NCBI RefSeq assembly: GCF_016107575.1
Contig: NZ_JABAST010000024.1
Coordinates: 1-46,293 of the forward strand
Direction: 5' to 3'
DNA length: 46,293 nucleotides
Source of the DNA: Psychrobacter faecalis
GTDB lineage: Bacteria > Pseudomonadota > Gammaproteobacteria > Pseudomonadales > Moraxellaceae
Within the stretch, counting starts at the first letter, position 1. Each line of letters begins with the position of its first letter. Below the pieces are notes generated by a model. It did no database searches and had not been told where the DNA came from. It saw only the letters and a list, made by a program, of their open reading frames with translations. Of this stretch, positions 26,220 to 35,961 are shown piece after piece. Both the position numbers and the translations under genes were made by a program.

Positions 26220-28115
26220 GTGAGCGACATGGTAAAAAATACCTTATTGTGGCTGGTGGTGATCGGTGTTTTAGTGCTGGTGTTTAGCGGCTTTGACAAA
26301 TCATCTGAGCCGGATAATCTTAACTACTCGGAGTTCGTGACCGCCGTGTCAGAAAACCAAGTAGCCAGTGTTGAAATCGATGGCGAGCAAATCACCGGCG
26401 AGAAGAAAAATGGTTCATCATTTGAGACCATTCGTCCAGCTGTGACTGATGATCAGCTGATGCCACTATTGCGCGAAAACCAAGTTGAAGTTCAGGGCAC
26501 CGCGCCTAAGCGTCAAAGTGTTTTGATGCAACTGCTAATAGCCAGTTTCCCAATTTTATTGATTATTGGTCTGTTTTTATTCTTTATGCGTAATATGCAG
26601 GGCGGTGCTGGCGGCAAAGGCGGCGGTCCAATGAGCTTTGGCAAATCAAAAGCCAAAATGCTGACCGAAGACCAAATCAAGGTGAACTTTGATGACGTTG
26701 CTGGCTGTGAAGAAGCCAAAGAAGAAGTCGTCGAGGTTGTTGAGTTTTTACGCGACCCTGATAAATTTACTAAGCTTGGCGCGACGATTCCACGTGGAAT
26801 CTTAATGGTTGGTCCTCCAGGTACGGGTAAAACACTATTGGCAAGAGCCATTGCTGGTGAAGCCAAAGTACCCTTCTTCTCGATTTCAGGTTCTGACTTT
26901 GTTGAGATGTTTGTCGGTGTTGGTGCCTCACGTGTGCGGGATATGTTTGAGCAAGCGAAGAAGAGCGCGCCTTGTATTATCTTTATTGATGAGATTGATG
27001 CGGTCGGTCGTCATCGTGGCTCTGGTATGGGCGGCGGTAACGACGAGCGCGAGCAGACATTGAACCAATTATTGGTTGAAATGGATGGTTTTGAAGGTAA
27101 CGAAGGCGTTATTGTCATCGCGGCAACTAACCGTGCAGATGTCCTTGATAAAGCATTATTGCGCCCAGGTCGTTTTGACCGTCAGGTGCAAGTAGGTCTG
27201 CCCGATATTAAAGGTCGCGAGCAAATCCTAAAAGTGCATCTACGCAAATTACCAAATACTATTGGTGTTGATGCCCATGCATTGGCACGTGGTACGCCGG
27301 GCTTCAGTGGTGCGCAGCTTGCCAACCTTGTTAACGAAGCGGCGTTATTTGCCGCGCGTCGTAACAAACGTAGCGTTGATATGAATGACTTTGAAGACGC
27401 AAAAGACAAGCTATATATGGGTCCTGAGCGCAAATCTATGGTTATCCGTGAAGAAGAGCGCCGCGCGACAGCCTATCATGAAGCGGGTCACGCGTTGGTT
27501 GCAGAATTGCTACCAGGCACCGATCCTGTTCATAAAGTGACGATTATGCCGCGTGGCTTTGCCCTTGGTGTGACTTGGCAGCTACCTGAGCATGATCAGA
27601 CCAGCATGTATAAATCAAAAATGCTTAACGATATTGCGATATTGTTTGGTGGCCGTATTGCTGAAGAAGTCTTTATCAATCAAATGTCAACGGGCGCTTC
27701 AAACGACTTTGAACGTGCGACCAAAATGGCACGCGCGATGGTAACCAAATATGGTATGTCAGATGCGCTAGGCATCATGGTTTACGAAGACGATGATAGC
27801 TCACAAGGTTACTTTGGTGGTGGCGGTCGGACGATCTCGGAAGCCACGCAGCAAAAAGTTGATGAAGAAGTACGCCGTATGCTAGAAGAGCAATACGATA
27901 TCGCCCGCGAATTGATTGAAGGCAATCAAGACAAAATGCATGCGATGGTAGATGCGCTGATGAAATGGGAAACCATTGACCGCGATCAGTTGCAGGATAT
28001 TTTGGCAGGTGAAGAGCCTCGTCCGCCAAGAGTCTATCAGCCTAATGAAGTAGACTTATCGAAAACTGATATTAAACCGACGAACTCTACACCGCCGCCA
28101 TTACCAGCGATGTAG
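26220..28115 (+). CDS. ftsH: ATP-dependent zinc metalloprotease FtsH
   Basis: FtsH is the membrane-bound AAA+ protease that removes unassembled membrane proteins and, in E. coli, LpxC and sigma-32. Two transmembrane segments flank a small periplasmic domain (residues about 7-22 and 100-124). The AAA domain has Walker A GPPGTGKT (199-206), Walker [16 protein letters not shown] and the [20 protein letters not shown]. The zinc site is HEAGH (420-424). The C-terminus is Pro/Thr-rich. The length of 631 fits. It starts with GTG at 26220 ([10 protein letters not shown]). An ATG at 26229 is an alternative; AAGGGA is upstream. It sits between rlmE and folP, the classical order. Confidence 0.98.
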   Translation: MSDMVKNTLLWLVVIGVLVLVFSGFDKSSEPDNLNYSEFVTAVSENQVASVEIDGEQITGEKKNGSSFETIRPAVTDDQLMPLLRENQVEVQGTAPKRQSVLMQLLIASFPILLIIGLFLFFMRNMQGGAGGKGGGPMSFGKSKAKMLTEDQIKVNFDDVAGCEEAKEEVVEVVEFLRDPDKFTKLGATIPRGILMVGPPGTGKTLLARAIAGEAKVPFFSISGSDFVEMFVGVGASRVRDMFEQAKKSAPCIIFIDEIDAVGRHRGSGMGGGNDEREQTLNQLLVEMDGFEGNEGVIVIAATNRADVLDKALLRPGRFDRQVQVGLPDIKGREQILKVHLRKLPNTIGVDAHALARGTPGFSGAQLANLVNEAALFAARRNKRSVDMNDFEDAKDKLYMGPERKSMVIREEERRATAYHEAGHALVAELLPGTDPVHKVTIMPRGFALGVTWQLPEHDQTSMYKSKMLNDIAILFGGRIAEEVFINQMSTGASNDFERATKMARAMVTKYGMSDALGIMVYEDDDSSQGYFGGGGRTISEATQQKVDEEVRRMLEEQYDIARELIEGNQDKMHAMVDALMKWETIDRDQLQDILAGEEPRPPRVYQPNEVDLSKTDIKPTNSTPPPLPAM

Positions 28116-28149
28116 TTTCTCGTTTATTACAATCTCATAGATAGTCGAT

Positions 28150-28180
28150 AAAAAGCCCTTTTTGATAAAGGGCTTTTTTG
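28150..28180 (+). terminator. Terminator after ftsH
   Basis: AAAAAGCCCTTT (28150-28161) pairs with AAAGGGCTTTTT (28167-28178) across a 5-base loop, followed by Ts. Confidence 0.88.
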
Positions 28181-28306
28181 TGGGCGTCATTTGACGAAGG
28201 CTTTAGGACGGAATAAGATTTGCTGCTATCATGGACGTTTATAATCTTAAACAGTGTAAATACCGCTAACACAGTTCTTTAAAATACAATTTATAATGGA
28301 TAAGTT

Positions 28307-29212
28307 ATGTCATTATTCCAGCATTTACCCAGCTATAAAGTAACGAGCCGCGATAAAACTTTAGATTTATCACAGCCGCATATTATGGGGATCTTAAACG
28401 TCACACCTGATTCCTTTTCTGATGGCGGACGGTTTACTGCGATTGATAGCGCCATCATTCACGCTAAAGACATGATAGGCGCGGGTGCAACCATTATTGA
28501 TATTGGCGGTGAGTCTACGCGGCCCAATGCCGCTGCTGTGTCTACCGAAGAAGAAGTGCAGCGTGTCGTGCCAGTCGTCAAAGCGATTCGCCAACAGCTA
28601 GGTAGTCTAAACAAGGATATTTGGTTATCTATTGATACCAGTAATCCTATCGTTATGCAGGCAGCGTTTGAAGCGGGCGCTGATATTTGGAATGATGTTC
28701 GCGCGCTGAAGCGTGAAGGCGCAGCAGAGATGGCAGCTAAGCTTGATATTCCTGTCATGCTGATGCACATGCGCGGTGAGCCTACGACGATGAACAATCT
28801 TGCTCAGTATGATGATGTGATTAAAGAAGTCAGTACCGAGCTAACAGCGCGTATCGCTGAAGTGACAAACGCGGGCATCAAGCGCGAAAAAATCATTATC
28901 GATCCAGGTTTTGGCTTTGCAAAAAACTATGAGCATCATTGTGCGTTATTAAGTCAGCTCGAACGTCTGCAAACGCTCGGATTGCCAATGATGTTTGGTA
29001 TTTCACGTAAGCGTTTTTTAGCTGAAGTATTAAGCAAAAGCGGAGTCGAAGCGTTTGCCAATACTCAAGCGCTAGAGCGTGACGCGGTAGGAACGGCGGC
29101 GGGGATTTTTGCACTACAACAGGGCGCTAGTATTATCCGCACCCATAATGTCGCTATGATGCAGCAAGCGGTGACGCTATGGCAGCAATTATCGGCGTAT
29201 AATCAAAGCTGA
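28307..29212 (+). CDS. folP: Dihydropteroate synthase
   Basis: FolP condenses p-aminobenzoate with dihydropterin pyrophosphate; it is the sulfonamide target. The motifs are MGILNVTPDSFSDGGRF (residues 27-43, pterin/PPi loop), IDIGGESTRPNA, LSIDTSN, LMHMRGEP, IIDPGFGFAKNYEHH and the C-terminal SRKRF and IIRTHNV. The length of 301 is slightly above E. coli FolP (282). GGATAAG lies before the ATG. A terminator separates it from ftsH, so transcription is partly independent. In E. coli glmM follows; here sdhE does. Confidence 0.97.
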   Translation: MSLFQHLPSYKVTSRDKTLDLSQPHIMGILNVTPDSFSDGGRFTAIDSAIIHAKDMIGAGATIIDIGGESTRPNAAAVSTEEEVQRVVPVVKAIRQQLGSLNKDIWLSIDTSNPIVMQAAFEAGADIWNDVRALKREGAAEMAAKLDIPVMLMHMRGEPTTMNNLAQYDDVIKEVSTELTARIAEVTNAGIKREKIIIDPGFGFAKNYEHHCALLSQLERLQTLGLPMMFGISRKRFLAEVLSKSGVEAFANTQALERDAVGTAAGIFALQQGASIIRTHNVAMMQQAVTLWQQLSAYNQS

Positions 29213-29365
29213 TAGGCTAATAGCTTTTTATAAGCTGGCTGTTGCTAGATTGCCTTTTATAGACGAGGCTTTTATAAGCACGGCTGACTCCTGTTATTTA
29301 TTAATCTTACTATTTATTTAACGTCTATTTAGTTAAATACCATTTAAACCTATGGGAATATTTTT

Positions 29366-29659
29366 ATGACAATTAGCAATCAACCAGAGCCAAACAAGCA
29401 ACCAGAACCCACCCTCGAGCAACGCCGCATTATTTATCAAGCACGCCGTGGCTTAAAAGAATTGGACTTTTATATTGATCCTTATATTAAAGAGTTATAT
29501 TTAACTGCCGACCCGAGTGAACAGGCGACTTTCGCAGAAATGCTGACCCATGAAGACCCAGATTTATTGGATTATTTTACCAACCAAAGCCGTCCAGAAA
29601 ATGCAGCGATATGGGATTTGGTTAATAAAATTAAAACATGGCGTCATAGTAAAAGTTAA
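29366..29659 (+). CDS. sdhE: FAD assembly factor SdhE
   Basis: SdhE (YgfY) helps attach FAD covalently to the succinate dehydrogenase flavoprotein. The signature RGLKELD is at residues 28-34 (RGxxE), followed by an acidic helix bundle: LYLTADPSEQATFAEML and DLLDYFTNQSRPENAAIWDLVNKI. The protein is 97 residues; E. coli SdhE is 88. The first 18 residues are polar and Pro/Gln-rich. GGGAAT precedes the ATG. In E. coli its neighbour is ygfX, and a broken ygfX-like gene follows here too. Confidence 0.92.
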   Translation: MTISNQPEPNKQPEPTLEQRRIIYQARRGLKELDFYIDPYIKELYLTADPSEQATFAEMLTHEDPDLLDYFTNQSRPENAAIWDLVNKIKTWRHSKS

Positions 29660-29732
29660 ACGTAACCATTAAGGTTTTTTCAAAGTACCAGCCTTTTAGA
29701 TAGAGGCTTTGAATACATAAAATCCTGCTTGG

Positions 29733-30202
29733 ATGCTAACGATGACATTGCTAAGCTCCTTACGTATCGACGCGCCAATCCAGCCTGCGAGCCGTATACG
29801 TTTGATGTTTTATCTGCTTTTGGTCAGTGCGCTGCTGATATTGGCAGCGCTTGCGTCATTGGCGTTGTGGCAGTATGTACTCATATTGATTGTAAGTGCC
29901 GCTACCCTAAGCTATTTAGCGCTATCGCGACCGATTTTACTGCATCTAAGCCAGCCGCCCTTAAATAAGAGCATCTATCAACATTGGCAACTTCTGATGC
30001 GGAGCAGTCGCGGCGATAACTTGTGGCAAGCTGAGCTGGTCGCAGTCAGCAGCTATTCTTGGGTGATATGCTTTAAATTTTTATTGTCAAAGAACCTTAT
30101 CAGCGCCCTTTAGCAGTCGCGATATTTCGGGATCAAGTCAGCGCCGAGCAATGGCGCAAATTGTCTATTTTAGCCAATAGCGTTTCTGCTAAAATGGCGT
30201 AA
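29733..30202 (+). pseudogene. YgfX-like gene interrupted by a -1 frame change
   Basis: The first frame (29733-30113) encodes two membrane helices (RLMFYLLLVSALLILAALASLALWQYVLILIVSA) and then ELVAVSSYSWVICFKF before an unrelated ending and a stop. In the -1 frame from about 30080, the text reads FIVKEPYQRPLAVAIFRDQVSAEQWRKL and stops at 30202. That matches the expected YgfX ending, a D-x-x-S-x-E-x-W-R-x-L motif. Joining both gives about 155 residues, the expected size. The break is in TTTAAATTTTTATTG (30072-30086), so one base is missing there, in reality or by sequencing error. Position after sdhE supports the identity: YgfX pairs with SdhE/YgfY in E. coli. No good canonical slippery site is present. 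Confidence 0.65.
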
Positions 30203-30496
30203 ATAAAGACCACGCGTTAAGAAAATAATACAAGTAGCGTCATCTATATGGTGCAATTCTTTATATATCTTTTCCTACCTCTCATTTCATCCTTTCAATC
30301 ACTAACATGCCGCTACATGCCATAACAAAACGTCTATCTAGGCTAAGTAAGGGTTTTGCTATAGTAATCATAATCGTCAAAATCTTATTTGTTTTATTAT
30401 TTAAGGATTTGCCATATCCGTGGCGAATAGATTTTTAGATGAGTAAAGAAGATCAGATATTTGACGATACATTATTTATAATAAAAGGACGATATC

Positions 30497-31225
30497 ATGA
30501 GCTTATTAGGAAACTTAGTCAGCCAAGTGGCGCGCAGTGCGATGGACCCAGAGGATAGACAACGCAACCCGGTCAACCAACGTATTAATCCACGCCGCAC
30601 CGGTGGTTTAGGCGATATATTGGGCAGTGTATTAGGTGGTGGCACCCAGCCAAGTGGCTACAATCCACAGCAGTATGAGCGCCGCAGTGATAATGGTTTT
30701 GGTTTAGATGACATCATCGGCGGGCTTACGGGCGCAAACCAGCGCGGCGGTATGAGTGCAGGCGCGGGTGGACTTGGCGATATTTTAGGTAGCGTCTTAA
30801 GTGGTCAAATGGGTGGCGGTCGAACCTCGCGCGCGGGATTTGGTGGTAAAGGTATGCTGATCGCTGCATTGATGCCGATGGTACTCAGTTGGATCAAACG
30901 CAATGGTGGTTTGAGTGGCGCTTTATCAAAAATCACTGGCATGGGTTACGAGAATCAAGCGCGTTCTTGGATGAGTAACCAAGAGGTCAATGATAATCTT
31001 GATCCTAATGAGATTACCCGTCTATTTGATGAAAGTGAGATTCAGCAGGTAGCGGCGCATACCGGCGCAAATGAGATGGAAGTTCACCAAGGTCTGGCTG
31101 AGCTACTGCCTGAGGTTATGAACCAATTAACGCCAAATGGCAATTTGGAAAATGAACCTGAAGCCAATGAAGAGATTGACCAAATTATCAATCAGTTATC
31201 AAATCGATTAGGCACATTAAAGTAA
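30497..31225 (+). CDS. DUF937 (YidB-like) protein
   Basis: This 242-residue protein has the DUF937/YidB pattern: MSLLGNLVSQVARSAMDPEDRQ at the start, and a C-terminal part with DPNEITRLFDESEIQQVAAHTGANEMEVHQGLAELLPEVMNQLTPNGNL, which is typical of the family. The function is unknown. The Gly-rich middle repeats GGLGDILGSVL twice, at residues about 36-46 and 90-100, which looks like an internal duplication. A hydrophobic stretch GMLIAALMPMVLSW may be a membrane-interacting helix. AAAAGGA lies before the ATG. A strong terminator follows. Confidence 0.8.
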   Translation: MSLLGNLVSQVARSAMDPEDRQRNPVNQRINPRRTGGLGDILGSVLGGGTQPSGYNPQQYERRSDNGFGLDDIIGGLTGANQRGGMSAGAGGLGDILGSVLSGQMGGGRTSRAGFGGKGMLIAALMPMVLSWIKRNGGLSGALSKITGMGYENQARSWMSNQEVNDNLDPNEITRLFDESEIQQVAAHTGANEMEVHQGLAELLPEVMNQLTPNGNLENEPEANEEIDQIINQLSNRLGTLK

Positions 31226-31551
31226 AATAATTGTCCTTTATAAATCTTCCTTTCCGTCATTAAGAAAAGAGTGCATATACATGCGCTCTTTTTTTTGTTT
31301 TAGCTTAGCAAAAATACTTACATTCTAACGCGATAAGGGCGCAGAGTTTTCTATGTGAGTCGAGTGCTAAAAAGATAGATATGTTAAGAACCGTGACTAA
31401 AGTCGCTAAGAAGATTCAAAAAATTTATGATAACGGTATAATTTATTTAAGGCTACTTCATAGCTTTGCATGTTATTACCCAGTTTCTTTAAAAAGCTTT
31501 ATATAAAGTCATGCGATATAAAGGTATAAGTATTTTACAAGGATATTACTC
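31226..31551. other. Intergenic region DUF937 gene-DASS carrier
   Basis: Contains a terminator (31265-31297) and a TATAAT at 31437-31442, about 115 bp before the carrier gene, with a poor ATTCAA -35 candidate 17 bp upstream. No gene is seen. Confidence 0.5.
31265..31297 (+). terminator. Terminator after the DUF937 gene
   Basis: AAAAGAGTGCAT (31265-31276) pairs with ATGCGCTCTTTT (31281-31292) with one G-T pair, followed by Ts. Confidence 0.85.
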
Positions 31552-33009
31552 ATGCCATTTAAGCCTATCCAAGCAGCAATTGCCATCTTAGTTGGTTTGA
31601 TTATCTGGTTTGTGATTCCTGTACCAAATGGGGTAACACCAGAAGCATGGCATATGCTGGCCTTATTCATCGCCACCATTGTGGCCATCATCGGTAAAGT
31701 CTTGCCCATCGGGGCGATTGCCATTATCGCCGTTATGTTGGTGGCGCTGACTGGGGTGACTAATGACAGTCCAAAAGACGCCATCGCTGATGCCTTATCG
31801 AGCTATTCAAGCCCGCTGATTTGGCTCATCGGTATTGCGGTAATGATATCGCGAGGACTTATAAAAACGGGTTTGGGGCGGCGTATTGCTTATTACTTCA
31901 TCTCGATATTTGGAAAAAAGACCATTGGCGTTGCTTATTCGTTAAGCGCAGCGGAGCTGATGATAGCGCCGATTACCCCTTCTAATACCGCTCGTGGTGG
32001 CGGTATTATTCACCCCATTATGCGGTCAATTGCGCAAAGCTTTCATTCAACGCCAGAAGAGGGCACGCAAAATAAAATTGGCCGTTATCTAGCGATGGTT
32101 AATTATCACGCTAATCCGATTACTTCTGGTATGTTTATTACCGCCACCGCGCCAAACCCACTGGTGGTAGATTTGGTCAATAAAGCCACAGGGAGTGAGA
32201 TTCAGCTGTCATGGACGACGTGGGCAGTGGCCATGTTTATACCGGGGATGCTCTGTTTATTATTGATGCCGTTGGTTATTTATCTGATTTATCCGCCCGA
32301 TGTCAAAGTCACCCCAGATGCCAAACAGTTTGCTAAAGACAATCTAAGCGAGATGGGGCAGGTGAGCACGCAGGAAAAAATCATGTTGGGCGTCTTCGCT
32401 TTAATGCTGATATTGTGGGCCAATATTCCAGCACTAATCTTTGGTGAACAATTAAGTGTCGATGCGACAACCACTGCTTTTATCGGTTTGACGGCGCTTA
32501 TACTGACAGGCGTATTAACTTGGGATGACGTGCTTAAAGAAAAATCAGCATGGGATACCATTGTATGGTTTGGGGCACTGATTATGATGGCGTCTTACCT
32601 CAATAAATTAGGCTTGGTTGGCTGGTTCTCAAGCAACATCGAATCAATGATTGGCGTGATAGGCGTCGGCTGGATCGGCGCTGTGGTGATTTTGACGTTG
32701 GTTTATTTGTATATTCATTACTTTTTTGCCAGTACCACCGCCCATATTACCGCCTTGTTTGCTGCTTTTTATGCAGTAGGGTTAAGCCTAGGCGCGCCGC
32801 CGATGTTATATGCGCTTATTTTAGCAGCGGCAGGCAATATTATGATGACGCTGACCCATTATGCAACAGGTACGGCGCCGGTTATTTTTAACTCGGGCTA
32901 TGTGACCCTAGGAGAGTGGTGGATTATCGGCGCCATCATGAGTGTGGTCAATCTTGTGGTATGGATAGGCGCAGGTTTGATTTGGTGGAAACTGCTTGGT
33001 TATTATTGA
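31552..33009 (+). CDS. DASS/SLC13 family anion carrier
   Basis: This 485-residue inner-membrane carrier has about 12 helices. It has the divalent anion:sodium symporter (DASS) pattern: PIGAIAIIAVMLVALTGVT, LMIAPITPSNTARGGGIIHPIMRSIAQSF with the substrate/Na+-binding SNT motif, and ITATAPNPLVVDL. In the second half, TVTHYATGTAPV-like text (LTHYATGTAPVIFNSGY) and FGALIMMASYLNKLG match. The subgroup resembles bacterial dicarboxylate or tartrate/citrate carriers (CitT/TtdT/YbhI), so uptake of a dicarboxylate is likely; the substrate is not determinable. AAGGA lies before the ATG. It stands alone, convergent with recX. Confidence 0.9.
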   Translation: MPFKPIQAAIAILVGLIIWFVIPVPNGVTPEAWHMLALFIATIVAIIGKVLPIGAIAIIAVMLVALTGVTNDSPKDAIADALSSYSSPLIWLIGIAVMISRGLIKTGLGRRIAYYFISIFGKKTIGVAYSLSAAELMIAPITPSNTARGGGIIHPIMRSIAQSFHSTPEEGTQNKIGRYLAMVNYHANPITSGMFITATAPNPLVVDLVNKATGSEIQLSWTTWAVAMFIPGMLCLLLMPLVIYLIYPPDVKVTPDAKQFAKDNLSEMGQVSTQEKIMLGVFALMLILWANIPALIFGEQLSVDATTTAFIGLTALILTGVLTWDDVLKEKSAWDTIVWFGALIMMASYLNKLGLVGWFSSNIESMIGVIGVGWIGAVVILTLVYLYIHYFFASTTAHITALFAAFYAVGLSLGAPPMLYALILAAAGNIMMTLTHYATGTAPVIFNSGYVTLGEWWIIGAIMSVVNLVVWIGAGLIWWKLLGYY

Positions 33010-33058
33010 TAAATAGACTGATAATATTATGAATCATCGATGATTTTGCTCAAATTGG

Positions 33059-34147
33059 TTAGAAGCGCTCATCTAAGGTATCTAACGTATAATTTAACGC
33101 CTCAAAGCAGATATCGGTATTGAAGCCACGATATTGCAAAAATCGTAGCTGGCGAGCCTTGTCTTTTTGCTCAGTTGGGATGTTATCGCCATATTTTTTG
33201 GTACGGGCGGTGACGGCAAGTTTTAGCCAATCGACGCCTTCGACCAAGTTATCGGTATCTTCCTCGATAAATTCACTAAACTCTTCAGATTCGACATTAG
33301 CCATGTCTATCAGCTCATCAATATTGCCGGGCATGGCTATCTTTTTATGATAGAACTCTTGCTTAATACGAGCGCGTCCGCGTCCTTTACGGATATTTTC
33401 TCGTATCAACATCAGCGTGGTACGATAATCGCTTTGATAGCCTTTTTCTGCAAACTCATCAAGTAGGGCATCAATTTTATCGGGGTCTTGTTCTTTGTCT
33501 AGCAGCTTTTGTTTGAGTTCAGCTTTACCGTATTCACGGCGCGATAGATAATAAAATGCCAACCAGCGCAAACGGCTTTCGGCTTTGATGGCGTCGATAT
33601 CCGCTTGGCGTTGCTCAGGCGTACGCAAATAGGCTTTAAGCGCCGCAGGTAGGTTGTCTGTTTGATTATTAGCTTGATGGTTTAATTCACTATGACCTTT
33701 AGCAGTGTTACTGTCTGTATGGTCATTATCTTCGCTACTATGAACATCGTGTTTGACCTCGGCAAGTAGCTGTTTAATACTTTGCGCTTCTGGTGGCTGA
33801 TAGGCAGGTACGTTATTAGGCTCAGGAATGAAATTTGCCGCTGGATGAAAGTTTTTTTTGCGCTTTTTGTTTTTAGAAGGTTTTTTATTATAAGAGGAAG
33901 ATGAGACAAGCGAGTCTATATCCGCTATAGCATCGTCCTGTAAAGGTGTTGCTTCTTTTTTTGTATAAGTCGTATGTTTAGCCCTTTTCCTGGACTTTTC
34001 TTGATAGGGCTGCTGAGAATTTTTAGCAGACTCAGAGGATTTGGTAGACTTTTTGGATTTGGTAGACTTTTTGGATTTGGCAGGAGTAGCACTCGCTGAA
34101 TCGGCTTCCGACTCAGCGAGTATTTCAGCTAAGGTTTTAATTTTCAT
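33059..34147 (-). CDS. recX: RecX regulatory protein with long Lys/Ser-rich tail
   Basis: RecX binds RecA filaments and limits their growth. The RecX domain runs from about residue 190: RWLAFYYLSRREYGKAELKQKLLDKEQDPDKIDALLDEFAEKGYQSD, then LIRENIRKGRGRARIKQEF and a C-terminal RQLRFLQYRGFNTDICFEALN. This gives roughly the length of whole E. coli RecX (166). Before it stand about 185 residues rich in Ser, Lys, Thr and Asn that are predicted to be disordered. KSKKSTK-type words repeat there, and the 18-bp DNA repeat near 34045-34080 shows duplication. The ATG at 34147 is taken; a TTG at 34153 is possible. The gene directly follows recA by about 40 bp on the same strand, the usual operon. Confidence 0.9.
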   Translation of the reverse strand: MKIKTLAEILAESEADSASATPAKSKKSTKSKKSTKSSESAKNSQQPYQEKSRKRAKHTTYTKKEATPLQDDAIADIDSLVSSSSYNKKPSKNKKRKKNFHPAANFIPEPNNVPAYQPPEAQSIKQLLAEVKHDVHSSEDNDHTDSNTAKGHSELNHQANNQTDNLPAALKAYLRTPEQRQADIDAIKAESRLRWLAFYYLSRREYGKAELKQKLLDKEQDPDKIDALLDEFAEKGYQSDYRTTLMLIRENIRKGRGRARIKQEFYHKKIAMPGNIDELIDMANVESEEFSEFIEEDTDNLVEGVDWLKLAVTARTKKYGDNIPTEQKDKARQLRFLQYRGFNTDICFEALNYTLDTLDERF

Positions 34148-34187
34148 AATCAATCATGATAGACAATCATATTCTACAAAAAATCTA

Positions 34188-35246
34188 TTATTGCACAGGC
34201 TCAGGAGCAAAGTCTTGTTCAGGCTCTTCCTTGTCTGGAGCTTTATTAGGGTCGACTACGCCAAGTTTTTCAGCCCGAATTTTCGCTTCGATCTCTTCAG
34301 CAATTGCAGGGTTTTCTTTTAAAAACAGTACCGAATTGGCTTTACCTTGGCCGATTTTTTCATCGCCATAGCTATACCACGAGCCTGCTTTACCAACTGC
34401 GCCAATCTCAACGCCCAAATCAATCACTTCTGCTAGATGGTTGGTACCTTCACCGTAAGTGATTTCAAATTCAGCTTGACGGAATGGCGGCGCCATCTTA
34501 TTTTTGATAACTTTGACGCGGGTTTGGTTACCGATGATATCATCGCCATTTTTTACCGCCCCGATACGGCGGATATCCATACGTACGGACGCATAGAATT
34601 TTAGTGCATTACCACCGGTTGTGGTTTCAGGGCTACCAAACATAACGCCGATTTTCATACGAATCTGGTTGATAAAGACCACCATACAGTTCGAGCGTTT
34701 GGCATTACCGGTGATTTTACGCAGCGCTTGGCTCATCAAACGTGCCTGCAGACCCATGTGCGAATCGCCCATTTCACCCTCGATTTCTGCTCGCGGGGTT
34801 AGCGCCGCGACGGAGTCGATGACAATCATATCAACTGCCCCTGAGCGCACTAACATATCGGTAATCTCAAGCGCTTGCTCGCCATTGTCTGGCTGTGACA
34901 CGAGTAAATCGTCGGTATTTACCCCAAGTTTACGGGCGTAAACTGGGTCAAGAGCGTGCTCGGCATCGATAAAGGCACAAACGCCGCCTTGCTTTTGACA
35001 TTCGGCAATCGCTTGCAAGGTCATGGTGGTTTTACCAGAGCTTTCAGGACCGTAAATCTCAACGATACGACCTTTTGGTAGACCGCCAATACCAAGCGCG
35101 ATATCTAGACCCAATGAGCCGGTAGAGACCACATCGGCGTCAAGCGTGGCTGAGTCGTCACCAAGATGCATAATGGTGTTTTTACCAAATTGCTTTTCAA
35201 TTTGACCTAATGCCGCTTTGAGGGCTTTGGCTTTATTTTCGTCCAT
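34188..35246 (-). CDS. recA: Recombinase RecA
   Basis: RecA forms filaments on single-stranded DNA for strand exchange and, in many bacteria, SOS induction. Walker A is GPESSGKT (residues 66-73), Walker [11 protein letters not shown], with the L1/L2 loops [24 protein letters not shown] and [36 protein letters not shown]. The C-terminus is acidic ([11 protein letters not shown]). The length of 352 is standard. AAGGAGTCC precedes the ATG on the minus strand. Regulation is uncertain: members of the Moraxellaceae are reported to lack canonical LexA, and I see no CTGT-type LexA box in the upstream region. Confidence 0.98.
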   Translation of the reverse strand: MDENKAKALKAALGQIEKQFGKNTIMHLGDDSATLDADVVSTGSLGLDIALGIGGLPKGRIVEIYGPESSGKTTMTLQAIAECQKQGGVCAFIDAEHALDPVYARKLGVNTDDLLVSQPDNGEQALEITDMLVRSGAVDMIVIDSVAALTPRAEIEGEMGDSHMGLQARLMSQALRKITGNAKRSNCMVVFINQIRMKIGVMFGSPETTTGGNALKFYASVRMDIRRIGAVKNGDDIIGNQTRVKVIKNKMAPPFRQAEFEITYGEGTNHLAEVIDLGVEIGAVGKAGSWYSYGDEKIGQGKANSVLFLKENPAIAEEIEAKIRAEKLGVVDPNKAPDKEEPEQDFAPEPVQ

Positions 35247-35269
35247 GTAGGACTCCTTGTGAAAAATAA

Positions 35270-35297
35270 TAAATATAAGATGGTCTGGTTATGTCAA
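35270..35297 (-). promoter_or_regulatory. Likely recA promoter
   Basis: On the minus strand TTGACA (35297-35292) is a perfect -35 box, and TATTTA (35275-35270), 16 bp downstream, is a weak -10 box. They lie 24-51 bp before the recA start. Confidence 0.5.
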
Positions 35298-35424
35298 ACG
35301 TGGCATTTAAAACGATAGGTTTAAAGCGTTTGTTAAATAACGACTTGCTCAGTGAAATCACTCACGACTTTCATCATCAGTAAACGACACGTTTGGCAAG
35401 TTTGAGGTAGAGGGTTATAGTGGG

Positions 35425-35452
35425 TTTAAGACAGTGATATCGGCTATATCAC
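35425..35452 (+). repeat. Palindromic element, copy B
   Basis: The 15-mer TTTAAGACAGTGATA (35425-35439) recurs from 5784. GTGATAT (35434-35440) and ATATCAC (35446-35452) form a perfect 7-bp inverted repeat with a 5-bp spacer. It is 190-205 bp before recA. Confidence 0.5.
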
Positions 35453-35755
35453 CTTACTATACAGTAAAAACGAATCATGATAAAAGCAAAAAAAAGTTCA
35501 TAGATGCGAATGCTCATTTGCCATAATAATGGCTGTAGGTTTATCTTTGCGATACTGGTCGCGCTATTCTGTGTTATATCGCTGTTGTTTAGATAAGGCT
35601 ATTATAACAAAAGCCAAGCCCAATATTTAGCGTAGCAAGCGGCTAAACGACAGTGAATGTCGCCTATTATTCTACTGATATTATGACGAAGTAGTTATGC
35701 TTTGCCCTATATTTTGAACTTAATAACAGGGCGGTTTGTCAATAGTTTTGTAAGT

Positions 35756-35764
35756 TGTCCACAA
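35756..35764 (+). promoter_or_regulatory. DnaA-box-like site TTGTCCACA
   Basis: It differs at one position from the canonical TTATCCACA and lies at the left side of the AT-rich stretch. Confidence 0.35.
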
Positions 35765-35961
35765 TAAAAAAAGTATTTTTATTTGTAGGTTGTGAAACAT
35801 TGATAAGCTTTAAATTAATTTGAAAAAAATTAAAAATATATTATTTATCTTTTAAATATGTCGTAAGTAATTGATTTATAATGCTTTTAAAATTGTACAA
35901 AAAATGAACGATTTTACCTAACCCTTTAAGCTATCTAAGGAAATGCTTGTCAAGTAGCGAC

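Noticed and set aside
26048..26299. Minus-strand frame before ftsH
   Set aside because: It overlaps the ftsH start and the promoter region, with no ribosome binding site or domain.
29729..29968. 79-codon frame overlapping the ygfX-like gene
   Set aside because: It is offset from the frame that encodes the membrane helices and lacks family features.
30072..30086. Programmed -1 frameshift in the ygfX-like gene
   Set aside because: The best heptamer, A-TTT-TTA, would leave mismatches in both tRNA positions, and there is no clear stem-loop downstream. A simple lost base is more likely.
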